From positions 84,009,684 to 84,073,683 of the forward strand of contig CM067082.1 of NCBI GenBank assembly GCA_034008185.1: a stretch of DNA of 64,000 nt. The letters run 5' to 3'. The position numbers were made by a program, and so were the translations under genes. The notes beneath the pieces are model-generated. The model ran no database searches. It was given only the letters and a program-made list of their open reading frames with translations, and was not told where the DNA came from. Each line of letters starts with the position of its first letter. The stretch's first letter is position 1. Source of the DNA: Gorsachius magnificus. Lineage: Eukaryota; Chordata; Aves; Pelecaniformes; Ardeidae. Positions 49,481 to 62,500 of the stretch are shown here, piece after piece.

Positions 49481-52400
49481 AAAACCATGTGAAACTGTTC
49501 CCAACTTTGCGTACATCTGACCGGAAAAATGAAACAATGCATCCACAGGTTTCATTTAAACTTGCCAAAATTCTGTAGGGAGGGTGTCAGGACTCGTAGC
49601 CTGGTCACGGCGTTTAATGCAGCCCTCCTGGCAGTCTCGGAGCCTGAAGAACAGCAGCTTTCCCTTTAAGCATCGTATTCCACTTTGTAGCCCTCTGACA
49701 CTGAAGGGAGGCTTGTGAAGCTGATTTTGTGTATCCGTGCTCTCGAGAAACAGCAATAACGTCATAACATCTCTGGGGTTTCTCTCCCTCTTGATAATAA
49801 GTTAAGGCTAAAATGTTAAAGTGGCACATTAAAACACAGGTTTTCTAAACTTTAAGGTGGGCAACTGCATAACAGTTGCAACTTCAGGTGTGACTTGTAC
49901 TCAAGATTTTTATTTGTGTATAAATGTCAAATTGAGAGGCAGAAGTAATAGACCCTCTAAATTCATAAGACTAACGAGTACAGCCTGGTATATTTTGAAG
50001 AATTTGTGGATTATGGCCCATACCTTCTGACAAGATGGCTTCTAACACATGGCTTTAAAATGCCTTTCTGTTTAATCCTTAATAGCAATGCAGCTTAAAT
50101 TCCACTTAATTATCCCTTTTCCTCTTGCAGTACTTTATGAACAATTAATGTTGGTGTTTAGGTTGAGTAAGAGTCCACAGTTGATTAAAGTCTCTTATAC
50201 GATGACATTTCTCCTCTGCCCTTAAAGTACTGCGACTGTAGAAAATGCTCTAAAATTAAACTTTAAATTAATGCAGAAAACTGGATTCTCAGTGCAGAAG
50301 CCTTTTATTGTGGTCTGTTTCTAAATGAAAAATAAATTCAAGTTTTACAGGAATGCAATTATATAAATTATAGCCTGGCACAAAATATAATAATTTTAAT
50401 CATACTTACAAATATAAAATAGACCATAATTGCAACTCTGCTTAAAAAAAAAAAGAAAAAGGGGCAAGAAAAAAGGAGTTGGTGTCAATAGGATTTAAAT
50501 ATTGATTTCAGTCTTTGGGAGTCACAGCTGCAAAACCTCACTGGGTAGGCAGCATTTACAGTAAGTGGTACTTCACGTACTTGGTGGTAGAAGTTGGCGC
50601 ATCACTTTGCTGGAGCAGATGACAGTACAATTTCAAAATTAAAAGAGAATCAAATTCACTAGCTTGTTTCATTTAGAAGCCCTAACACTTTGCTTTCTTT
50701 TAAACGGTTCACTGCAATATATTCATGGTGCACTGTAAACTGATGTCCAAATTGCTCTGAGTTATCCTTACACAATTAAAACATTCTGACCAACGTAAAG
50801 AATGAGGGAATACGAAATGACAGATATTAGCTTGGCATGATTTCTGGTAACAGTAAGGAGCTACAAGATGAGATGGAAATTATAGGAACACATCTACCAT
50901 TTGTGCTGCTTCTGCCATGCTGAAGGAGGAAAACTTCAGTGCTTGTTGCTGTATTGATCCCTCTGACATTTGTTCCAGCTTTGACACTGCTGCAGTGGAG
51001 CTTCCAATCCGAAGTCGCTTTTCAACACATTTAATGTCCCTGTGGAGAACCCAAGTCTGTGCTTTGAAGCCTCAGGCTGTATTTTTGGTTGTGTGTATGT
51101 GCTGGGTACAGTTTTAAGCCCCTTATGCCATGAATGGGAATCTTTTCTTAGAAATGGTTTTGGTTGGCTCCATTTGCTTTAGTGGGTGTACATGCCATGA
51201 AAGCAACTGTAACCACAGCTCAGTGCCATTTGCTTAGTGTTTTTATGGGAGAAAGTCTGAAAATTTGTACAGAGAAGAGAAGGGAAGAAAAGCAATTTTG
51301 AGGTTGTTCCTTAATAGCCATACGTCACCTTCCTGATGATTTTGAAGACTGCAAAGGCACTTTGGAAGGAAAAGAGAATTTAACTGGGATTTCTAATTGC
51401 TATACAGAGATGGTAATATACACGGAAGTTTTAAAATGCCTTATGGTTTGACTTTTTTTTTTTTTATTCTACCTATTTCAGAGATTGGGAATACTTAAAT
51501 AAATCGATACATATTTTATTCCAATATTACATACCATTATTCCAGTTGGTTTAGTGTTACACTGAATTGATTGAATACAACATCCCATTGATGGTGATAC
51601 AGAGTGCATCTTGTCCAGACAAAACATAGGGCCCAGGAATCAGTGGAGAGCAGGAGGTTGTGGCAGTGCCACTTACTGAAGTGCAGAGTTGATCTGTCCC
51701 TGTGGACAGTGCATATTTTTCCCCCCTAATTGAAGCGTTAATCATACTTGCGAAAATTTCTGTAAGCTTTCTACAGTGACTGTATTTATAGTGAAAGGCT
51801 GTGAAGAGACAAATCCTAGTGTTTCTTGTAGACAGGGGTCCATGAGGTATGTTACACTGTGAGGATGAATAGAATGCATTTTTGGTACCTGGCAGCCTGC
51901 GTTGTGGACTGCAATCAAATAGAGAAGCATTGGTATTTGAAGAACCAGTACTCGTGGTGAAGGATGAGGAATTGCAGTTGTCTGCCAAGGGGCGGTTGGC
52001 AGCTGGTCACTGGGGCTGAACTGGACAGACAATTGTAAAGCGTTTGCTTCGTGATCTCTCTTCAGACAGTGTTCAGATATTGTGCTGCTGGGGCAGCGAT
52101 ACACGAGCCTGGTGAAAATGAGAACTGCCTAATCTCAAGAGCTGCTTCCCTGAGAAAGGAATTTAGGAATATACACCTCTAGTTTCAGAATACCAGCATT
52201 TGTCCTTAGCCTTCCAACTTGGAAAGGAGCACCAGTAGTTAATCTCATGTAGCCTGTAAAATAATAGGGAAGTCTACATAGAGTTCATAAGGGTAGAGAG
52301 TGCTTAACTCTAATACGAGATGTTTCCTATTTCTCGTAATTACTAAGGCTTGAGAGAAGTGCTGGCGTTGAGAAGCTCGTTTGGTTTTCTACTCTTATCT

Positions 52401-52860
52401 TGCTCTATAAGAGAAAGACCATAACAGGAGCAGTTCTTAAGATGTGACACCATACTGCAAATCTGAACACTTAAGTCTGCTGTGTGAGCTTGCTTTTAAG
52501 TCTGATGTTTCATGTTATGACAGCCACAGTGACATTACAAAAAACATCGGTGATAAATTCTAGGTTGGTTGAACCCACTGTCTGAGCCTTATATCTTAAT
52601 TTGGGAATAGTATAGCATTATTAAATTGCACAAATTCCTGTGTCCATACTCAAGAGATACCTGTGTATGTACCAACAGAGAATATAGAAACTCTCTGAGT
52701 GGCTATGTCAGACTAATCTTAATAAAATATACATCTACTTTGAGCCTTTCTGTAGTACTTTCTATTTTTTCTTTATATTATACGTACTGCCTTTAATTTC
52801 TTAGTCACTTTTATAGTTTTATAAGATGAAAAAGTCACTTTTTGACCAGTACATGCTTTT

Positions 52861-52924
52861 CAGCTCACATAAATCAACACAGCTGCACTGAAGTGAATAA
52901 GGTCATGTTGATTTATGCCAGCTG
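52861..52924. repeat. Palindromic amniote repeat with 19-base arms
   Basis: CAGCTCACATAAATCAACA (52861-52879) and TGTTGATTTATGCCAGCTG (52906-52924) are complementary at 17 of 19 positions around a 26-base loop. It resembles a palindromic amniote repeat I recall ('cagctggtgtaaatcagcatagctcca...' and its reverse). The following GAGAGTCTGGCATA fits the expected 'aggatctggccc' flank. It is the same broad class as the element at 24.2 kb. Confidence 0.6.
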
Positions 52925-55900
52925 AGAGTCTGGCATAGTACTTCCAGCAATGGTCTGGTAATGTAAGATAAGCATAATTTGCTTGCATTGGGGAAAAGAC
53001 CTGTATTAGCAGTGCACCTTGCTAAAGCTGATTTCTTCAGTTACGTTAATTGATTTTATCCAGGTATAGCTCAAGTGTTTCCTGATTTATGGCAATGCCA
53101 AAGGACAATGGGACCTTCCATTTCTGAAGCTTATTTATTGTCTAAATATGACAATAGCTGAAAAGCAAAATGCTCTCTACAGTGGTAGTAAACTACAGGG
53201 TGGCCTCTGTTTCCAAAAATGAACAAATAAAAAAAAAACCTAAAAAACTTTCCCAGGATGTTGCATCTTTTCTTTTTTTCCCCAAGAAAACATTGTGGGA
53301 TACCCAACAGGAGAAGTGGTGGCCACCAAGTTGCTGGTGGTGGTTGAACGTGGCTCCCAGTATTGCCAGTGTGGAAATGTCTGCCCTATAGTAATATTGG
53401 AAAGGTATTTCTGTTCAGTGAGATGACGGTTTTGACAGTGGAAGAGTGAGGCAATTAGCAAGTCTAGTTTTCAGGAAAGCTGGGGCTCGATCCAAGCCTT
53501 TTTTACACCCTTGGAAAGATTCCTGTTCTTTTGTTGGGCTCTGGATCTCACTAATACTGTCTTTTCTAAGTGAGAAAGCAAACTACTTGTTGACAGTGTC
53601 ATTTGTTTCTTCCCAGACAAGCCCTTACTTTTTTCCTCCTCAGTTTCTGTGTAAGAAGTTTTCTCAGGTTTACAAGATGTGCCTTTGGATGTCTGAGATA
53701 ACTTTCTGATTTGGTTAACCACTTCATTGCTTGCCTCATCTGATCTTTATCTGCCAAGATGTACAAACATGTACAGCATGTTTCCTGACACAATGAAACA
53801 GAAGTTTTGTTTGGTTTTTTTTGCTTTTTTTTTTTTCCCCCCTAAGTGATAAATACTTTGCCTCCACACATGACATCATTGTGTAGATCATTCAGTAGGG
53901 AATTTTTGTTTGTCTGATACCAACCCTGGTAAAGCAGTTGTCAGCAGACCATTGCTGTATAGCCAGAGGGAAAGGATACAACTGCTCATTTCTGTGATCT
54001 CTTTCAGCCAGGGAAGAAATGGCTAGGTGTTAGATTGCAGGCTGAATGTTGTCAAAGTTCATGTAGTAAGATTAAAATGAAAAGAAATCATGATTTAAAG
54101 AGAATGGGGAGTGTTCTTTGCTTTTATTGTGCATCTGGATCCCAGGTTTGACAGAGGGGAGGGGGTAAGAGGTTCCTCTACTCCCTGTAAATATGTTTGG
54201 GTATCTTTTGAATTTATGCTTTTTGTTGTTACGTTTTTTTAATAACCTTTCAGTCTCCCTTTTGCCTCTATTTCATAGAGAAGGCAGAAGCAGGTGGTGA
54301 CATCTGCTACCGACTTTCACAAGAAATCCCTACAATCCCTACAGTAACAGCTGCTCTTCTGCATCTCCTATAAAGAGATGTAGGCAACATCTGCCAAATT
54401 TCCCTTCCTCGTTTCTTTGGTTGAGGAGATGAATTGCTAGACTCCTTATGCACTTTCTGTGCAAGAGGAGCCTGGTCAACCTAGTACCATTGGAAATACT
54501 AAGGGCTTTTGCTGCTACTCTTCCTGTAAGTTTAGGCCTGTAAAAGACACAAGTGAGTAACATTTTCAGCACAGGGCTATGTCTCTTTCATTCAATACCA
54601 AATTTCCCAACCCACGAGTAGATCCAAATAGCAGAGTGTTGCTTGTGTCTTGCTGACTCCTTGCTGGATGAGAAGCGGGCAGGCTGGCCAGTATCATCAG
54701 GGATCGTCTGCCTAGCATATTGCAAGCTTGATGGCAAGGTCCCATGGCCAATGTAAAAGGAGTTACTCAGACAGTTGTGTGTTATAGAGCAGCCAAGATC
54801 ATTTCATGCTTTTTAGTTTGCATGTTTCAACAGAGAAAGCATGCAGTGTCCTGAAGACATGCATTCTTACTGGCTTTTTCTCCCTGCTGTGAGACTGATC
54901 CTGCTAAGTGATCCATGCAGGTGTTTTCTTATCTACACATGCAGTCAAACATCAGTGAGGATAAATGTGGGCATTAGGGTCTACTTGTACAAATGGATTT
55001 GCAGTAATGTTGACTGTAATAACAGAGAATTGCCATGTATGCCTCTCTGCTATTTAGTTCCTAAGTACATGTATTTTTCCCTTGAAAAAGATCTGACGTT
55101 ACAAAATCAGCAAACTCAGTCAATTCTGCTGATGTTGAACCTGATATTGACTAATTAGTACTGATCAGAGCACATCACAATATATGGAGATTTTTGTCTA
55201 ATTTTTATGTTGCTAATAAGTCATCTTAATCTTAAAATTCTAGTGTTACTTCCCTGGTGCTAGCCAATACTGATATATGAAGGCAGGGCAATCACGCTAA
55301 AATATGAGTGGGCTTCCTCCCTGTGAGCTTGTGTTTTAAAAGCAGTACCAGACTTCTGAAATAAGCACTGAAGGCTGGGGACATTTCTGCATGCTCTTAG
55401 CTTTGGGCATCCAAGCAGTCCAGGCCAGTGCCATGGAACTTGTCATGTATGGGAACAAAACAATCATTAGGCACATGAACTGAATCAGGATATAAAAGGA
55501 TATTTTTCTCAAGTGAGTCACTGATGAAGGAAGAGACTGTATTGAACAGTCTAATTACTGAAATCTTTTTGATTTGGTCTCCATAACAATAGTTTGTGGG
55601 AATCCTTACCATCTCTTAATTTTTTTTCTTTTCAATCCTGAAGTAGCCTTAGTTCTGTATTTATCTATCTATCTGATGAACTTTTCTGGGGTCTATCACC
55701 AGTTTATCTAAGTAGTTATGGATATAGCTCATACAAAAGCTAAGTATTTTCTTGCCTGTGGGTTTAGATTTTTGGAACAGCTGCATTCACAACCCAGATC
55801 TCTCCTTGAGCAAATTATTATCTTATCAGATGCATCTTTTTGTCGTTAAATCATGTGCGCCCTTGTGGCTTATACTGTGTTGAGAAGAAAGTAGATTACA

Positions 55901-57170
55901 GTTTTTGCTGTTTTCCATGATTGATTTCAATTTTTTTTTTATTAAAAAAAAGAAAAAAAGCAGAGCATCCACACAATTTACAATATAGCAAGACTACTAA
56001 ATTTAGAAAATCTTATCATGTAATTCTTAACAACTCTCAACTTATATTAGCAGATATCAGTGTTAGCTTCTTAAACTTAGAATTTGCAGACTTTTTTCTC
56101 TAATGAAATATCAGCCCAAAGCTTTGAAATGTTATGGAAAATATGGAAGTCAGCAATGGGAAATGGACTGGTCAGAGCATGTATCTCGCCTGTAGTGTTC
56201 TTATAGCTTTGTTAATGCACAAACTTGTAGCAAGGTTTTTAGAAAATAATGTGATTTAGGTTCCTATTTCCTTATTTTTTCCCCTTTTGTTACATTTATT
56301 TATCCCTGGGAAAAACACAATGGAAAATGTGACCCTTCTGCTTTTTTTGCATATGTATAAATGAGAACATGGACTGAAATGCAAGCAAGAATTGGGAGGT
56401 TTATGTTTCGCCTTTTACAAACTAGTCTAAAGTGAATGTGGATTTTGCAGAATGTCAGAGGAACAGAACTGCCATAGTGGTTTCATCCAGAAGTCCATTT
56501 AACTCAAGTTACCCCATTGCCCTTACTGGAAGATTAGGGGAGAGTATAGGAGGTGGTGAGATTAAGATACTGAGATACATCTCAGACCCCAGTGCTTGAT
56601 GGGTAAGAGACAATGCAAGAAAGATGCACCCCAGTCCGCTGCTCCCCCAGACCTGGGCTCTGTTGGAATTCAGTCCAAGCTGCTGCACGTGAGATCCTTT
56701 CTGAAGGAAACCACTTTAGCTGGGAAATAACACATCCTTTGAATGCAACGGTTAAGTCAGAGCTCAGGTGTACCCAGAGTCTAGAACAAGAGAGCATACT
56801 GCACGTTACAGTTTGCCCAGATGTGGAGACTCAGCCACAGTCAATGACTTCTGTAGTTCTTGGTTTTGTCACCCGGGCGGTCTTTTCTTGCAGTTGCATC
56901 TCCATGATTATGTCATTCTGTTGTGATTCACTAAGATTTCTTCCTGCATTTTCCCCTCAAATTTAAATAATGTCATTGTCTTTCTGAAATAGTCAGGGGC
57001 AAGAAAGGAGGAAAAAAAATCATACAAAGAGCAAAAGTCACATCATTATTGCAAGAGGTATGTTGCATAAATGAGTATCTTACATTGTTGATACTCTGTA
57101 AGTAATGAATGTTTAGTATTATATTCATTGTTATTGTACCAATTATTTCCTAAACTTCCGAAGACTTGTA

Positions 57171-57341
57171 TTGGAACGGGCTGCCCAGGGAAGTGGCTGA
57201 GTCCCCATCCCTGGAAGTGTTTAAAAGACGTGTAGATGAGGTGCTTGGGGGCATGGTTTAGTGGTGGGATGGCAGGGTTAAGTTAATAGTTGGACTTGAT
57301 GATCTTAAAGGTCTTTTCCAACCTAAATGATTCTATGATTG
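57171..57341 (+). repeat. CR1 LINE 3' end, avian subfamily, well preserved
   Basis: The copy starts TTGGAACGGGCTGCCCAGGG, passes through CCATCCCTGGAAGTGTTTAA, CATGGTTTAGTGGTGGGATG, GTTGGACTTGATGATCTTAA and GTCTTTTCCAACCTAAATGA, and ends TTCTATGATT without poly-A. This is the classic avian CR1 3' end of the J/Y-like type, with few substitutions and a small deletion near GGCAGGGTTAAG. It is 5'-truncated to about 170 bases. It is the best single indicator that the genome is a bird's. Confidence 0.9.
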
Positions 57342-59484
57342 TTTGCATGAATTCTCTCTAATACATACATTTCTTGTGCAATGTATTAGTGTAATTCTGC
57401 TTTGCCTACTTCCTAGTATGTAACCCAGTGTCAGTGATGTCAGTGTTCCCCTGGGAGTATGAAGTAACGACCATTAGAAATTGCTTACGGCTCATCTTCA
57501 GAGTGCTGAGTATCACTGCAGAGCTGTTACTAAGTATGTGAGACTCTGTAGGCCTTATTCTGCAACCTTCACATTTTGGGCATCATCTACCAGGTGCAGA
57601 AACTTGAAAGCAGGTTCATACACTCGGCTTGTATGTATACAGTGACTGCCACACTTAACCAGGCCCATCTTAGTATCCGAAACATTTTCTCAGCAGTGTG
57701 CATCCTGTTTTCCTTAAAATAGCTCTCCCAAAAGTGAACATTTCGCTGTCATTCGAACTGTACTTACTTTGCCTTGCATAAGTTAAAAAATTATTTTAAA
57801 AGTAGATGCATTAAAAGTGCATAATGTTTTGAGAAAGTTATTTGAAATTAACCCACTCAGTCATTTAAGATACGGAAAACTGAACAAGAGACTCTCATTC
57901 ACAATAAAACAGTTCCACCATTAGTGGTTCAAAAAACACTGCAGAAGGAAATGTCAACTGATTATTCCTCAATAAAGTCTTCAGGATTCATTAAAAACAA
58001 ATAAATGAGAAATGCAATGTAATCAGGTGTCACTTCTGATAAGATTCATCATATGGGGGTTTTTATAGCAGTGTCATAGGAAGGTAAGCTACTTTATCTG
58101 AAGTCAGGGAGAAGGTTAGTGCATTTGGTCAGAGCTTGGTTGGAACTTTGAAAGTTCCCAGAAAGGTGTGTTTAAAAATACAAAGCAAAACCACACAGAC
58201 AAACACTGCATGTATAGGTAGTTTGATTCCAGACCATTACATGCTTTATGTACCTTTTGGGGGTATGTGAAAGCTTTCTGTCTATAAACATAACCTGTGT
58301 CACTTTGAAATAGATGAAAATCTCAACGGCAGGACATACTGCTGATTTGTGTCAGTCAAGTATTTTTTCAGCAGATTTTAACCTCTATTACAAGGACATA
58401 TAGCAGTACATACAATCAGTTGTATATGTTTCCCACACTTCTGATGTGCACACACCTTGCCAACTATGCTAAAATATTTCCTTTTCAAGGATTTGTCTTT
58501 CAGAGACACTTAAAATTTAATTATATGTATGTTCTACTTAATTCTTAGGCACCAATTGGTAAATGAAAGCTATGTCCAGAAGCATGACTGTTCTCAAACA
58601 GTTCACAAGTTTTTATGGTAATTAAACCTGATACCACATGCTATTTAGATGTTGCAATACCAGTTGCATATTCTGATCTGTATTGTATCTCACTGCTGTA
58701 GAATGATAGCTGTTAAAACAAAAGAGTTGTGGGTCTCTGCTCCAGGTTTCCCATGAAACCCTTCAGGGGTGCCCTTTGGTATGGGAAAACAAATTAACAC
58801 CAAGCCAACAGAGAGAATACAGTATCATGTCTTCTCTACTTTCTATTAATTTTTGCCCTGGAACATGTGAGTTTGAGAACCAGTACTACAGAAAAGTTGC
58901 AGGAATGCTGATGGACTTTTATTTTTGGTGGCGAGAGCTTGATTTCATTACATTAAATGGGAATAGATTTACAAGCAGTAAAAGAATTGCCCAGCAAAGC
59001 AATGCAGACCTCCAGTTTACATCCATTTTTTTTCTAATTTATATTAAAGACCTTACATTATGAAAGATTTAAGGTGTTTATTCATTGCATCAATATCTAT
59101 CAATAGATGCATTGAGGATATTTGCCAGGAACATTAAAATAAAATCCTATAGTAATCCCATCTAGGCAGTGTGAATTGGGAAAATTCAGAGCTCATTTTG
59201 GATTTTAAAACAAATCCAGATGACCTGAGAAAAACATCAGTAACACACAGAAACATTTTGCTTTGTGTTTCTTTTTAAATTGTTTTTGAAACAGTTGCAT
59301 TTAAGTTATAAACCTTCTTTGTGCTTTCTTGCTGACACCTTTCTCTTTCCAGCCCCACCTCATGCCCATATTCTGAGTCACTGGTAGGCCTGTGTGCATC
59401 TATTAGGGATCCTTCAGTTGCCTGGAATGCTATGTGCTCTCACTCACACCGAGTGGCTATTTGCTGCAGACTGTTACAAAAATT

Positions 59485-59501
59485 AAAAAAAAAAAAAAAA
59501 A
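59485..59501 (+). repeat. Poly-A tract (17 A)
   Basis: An uninterrupted run of 17 A preceded by AAAATT. Confidence 0.93.
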
Positions 59502-62500
59502 GACAAGATCTTTTATTACCCTTATTCTCTTTTTCAAGATAAATGGAGACACTGTGCACCTTCAAAGATCAGGAACAGCCCTTAAGCTTCCCGTTTTTTA
59601 TATAATTCTTGAAAATGGAGTGAATTGAAAATTATTGCTAGTCTGCAGCGCTTTGTTGGTTAGGGATGGTACCAGTGATATGCTTCATTTTAAGCATTTA
59701 TGCTGAAGTGCCATTGAATCTTGAGCAAAGCCAATCCTGTGACCATACCAGGCATTTGAGTTTGCAAATGCTCCTTTTTTCCATGCTGTTTGCTTGCATA
59801 AATATTGCATGCATCTGTCACTGAAAATCAGGCCAGTAATTGCTAATTTTAACGTGTGTTTTTCAGCAGGAATGTGACTTCTTTTCTCAAATCCTTGCAC
59901 TGATTTTTGATATCCTCTAGGTATGTTGTAGGGAAAGTAGGAGATGGCAGACTTGTTCTGTCCCTTCTTTGATAGGGGAATGGGATAGCCTGGTGCTAGT
60001 GGTGCGATTTGCTGTCATGCTCTATTGGGGGAGTCATTCAGGTATCGTGGACAAACCTCACCCTCTAAGGTCTAAAACTTGGCAGTGTATGCGATTCTCA
60101 TTTTCTGAGTAGCAGAATGGTGTGCTGCTCTGTGTCCTGGAACATAACCTGTCCAGATACACTGTGGTTTCCAGGCAGCAATTTGAATCATCTGAGTTTG
60201 GGTGAAAATTATATGTGCTTGTCATGCATCTTGGCTAGAAGGTGGCTCCACGCATCTCCTTTATATTTGGCATGTCTTCACAGAAATGCTGGTGTTCCTG
60301 TGTTCAGGAGAGTGTCTCTGCCTTCAGCTCAGCACAGTCTAGCATCACTGTCCTTGCTGTGTTCTAGCTCATGGTTTGTATTTGCAGTGCTCCTCAAGTT
60401 TCAGATACTCTGTTTTCTGACACAGTTTTAATGTTCTCGTAGTCTCAAGTCCATTTTTTTCAATTGCATGCAACGGACAGCAGCTAGCTTGTGTTTTGTT
60501 TGCATCTTCAGGTGAGGATGCTACTGTGAATGAGTCCATTAACTAGTAAACTGAGCATGTAGTAGAAATAATAGGCATTTTTCTTTAAACCTGTTTAAGT
60601 TTCGCACAAAAAAAAGAAGTGTAGCACATATACAATTCTTTTATTTTTAGCATATTTAATGCTCCCCACAGGCCATGCAATATTTAAGAAAAACAGAGCA
60701 AGATTGCCGTAACAGTTACTCAGGCTGGGAACTTGAAAGTTTGATTTCATGTAACAACACTAGGCAAATGCTACCTTTGCTTCCTAGTTCTGAAAGTGCT
60801 GGTGTTACTGAAGAACTGGGAACAGTTTCTGCCGTGCTGGTGAATCCAAGATCTATTGCCAAAATAGTGTCAGAAAAGTAACCGATAAATAACAGGTCGT
60901 TATTAATTTTTTACTTGTGTCTCATAATGATGCTTTTCTTAAGAAAAGTATCAGAATCTTAAACTGCACTTAAAGGAAAAATAAGCTCTTTGTTTTGAAA
61001 TCATGGGATGAAGCAATTCTGGGTTTGAGTTCATCAGTGTGCTGCAGTTATTGCACAACTTTGGTCTACTCACAAGTAAGTTAAGTGTCTCCTGTCGCTT
61101 GGGTTCTACAGGTTCCTTGTGGGTTTTTGGCGGTGTGGTGATATCATCTGGTTTACCGTCACATTTATAGACAATGATAGCCAGGCATCAACACCCATGA
61201 AGAAACCCAGAGTCATCAGGGAACGTTCATTCATTTTTTCCAAAGTTATGCATGTGTGTGAGTATGTGGATGATGCTTGAAAATGGCTGCCTGTACATGA
61301 AAATCTGATGAAAGAATTAGTATGTTCAGTAAAATTTGCTGTAAAAGCAGAATAAATCAAAATTGTCCAAACTGATAATGTACATGAGGGCTCATTCAAA
61401 CTTAATATTGTTTCTGCTGGTTAAAATCAGGTAGTTTAATATTTGATATAAAAGGCTTGGTATTGAATAAAAAAATTCTGAAAGATTTAACACTTTTAAA
61501 AATATACTTCTCCTCTTAGAGTACTAAGAGAGGAAAAATTAGAACATTAATCATCAAGGGGAAATGCCTCTTATTATTCTGTAGCCTATCTGGAAAGAAA
61601 TGCCTATGCAGCCACATAATGCAGTAAGTTCCTTTTGAATGTTTCTGCCTCTTATTACATGCAGTATTATAGCTGTGATCCTACAAATACTTACAGAGGC
61701 ACTGTCTGACTCTAAGTCTGGATCTATTGATTTTAAAAAGAAAGTTATTACCAGTAAGCAAATAACAGCTCAGTTGCCTTGGATCAGATTTTCAAACCTG
61801 CTGTTTAATGACAAGAGCATTCAGATTTTTCAAAGCACTGGGAGGCTTACATACTGAAAAGGTGAACGCTTTACAGGTGGCTTTCAAGACTGAAGCACAA
61901 TGTTAATGGTTTGAAGAGGACCTGATAATTCCCTGCTTCTAAAAGCAGAACTAGTCAACTATGTAACAAAGTAGGCAGCAGCTACCTGCAAGTGTTTCCT
62001 GAGCCTCCTTTCCCTTTTACTCTAAAATAATGTTTGTGGCAAAAACTGCTAAGATTGATATAATTCATTTTAAAAGGAAAACAAAGTTGTTTCCTGTAGC
62101 ACAAGAACATGGGCTTGTGATGCTTCAAAAATACCAATAGTTAAAACCCCAAGTAAAACAGCATGAAGAACCGGTAAATGGATTGGTTGAGGCCAGATTT
62201 TTCTTTGACTCTGACTCAAGTCAGTTCAGTTTGGTCAGAACAATAATTATTTATCTGCCTTGGTATCTGTGAATCAGTTCAAGCTCGAAACTACAACATT
62301 TTGAAATGTAAAGTTATGTGATAAGAGAAATTCCTCTGGGAAATTCTCTGTTAAACAATTATCCTGATCCAATAATTGGGTATTTTCTTCTTGGTTCAGT
62401 TCTGGATTAGGATAACAAAGGCTTTTTGTAGTTCAATTACAATTTTAGGGGGGAAAAAGACAAGGTAGTTAAAACAATTTTCAGTTTGGTTTGGGGACAA

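Noticed and set aside
57549..57585. GGCCTTATTCTGCAACCTTC as half of a third palindromic amniote repeat
   Set aside because: It resembles one arm only and no complementary arm follows, so support is too thin.
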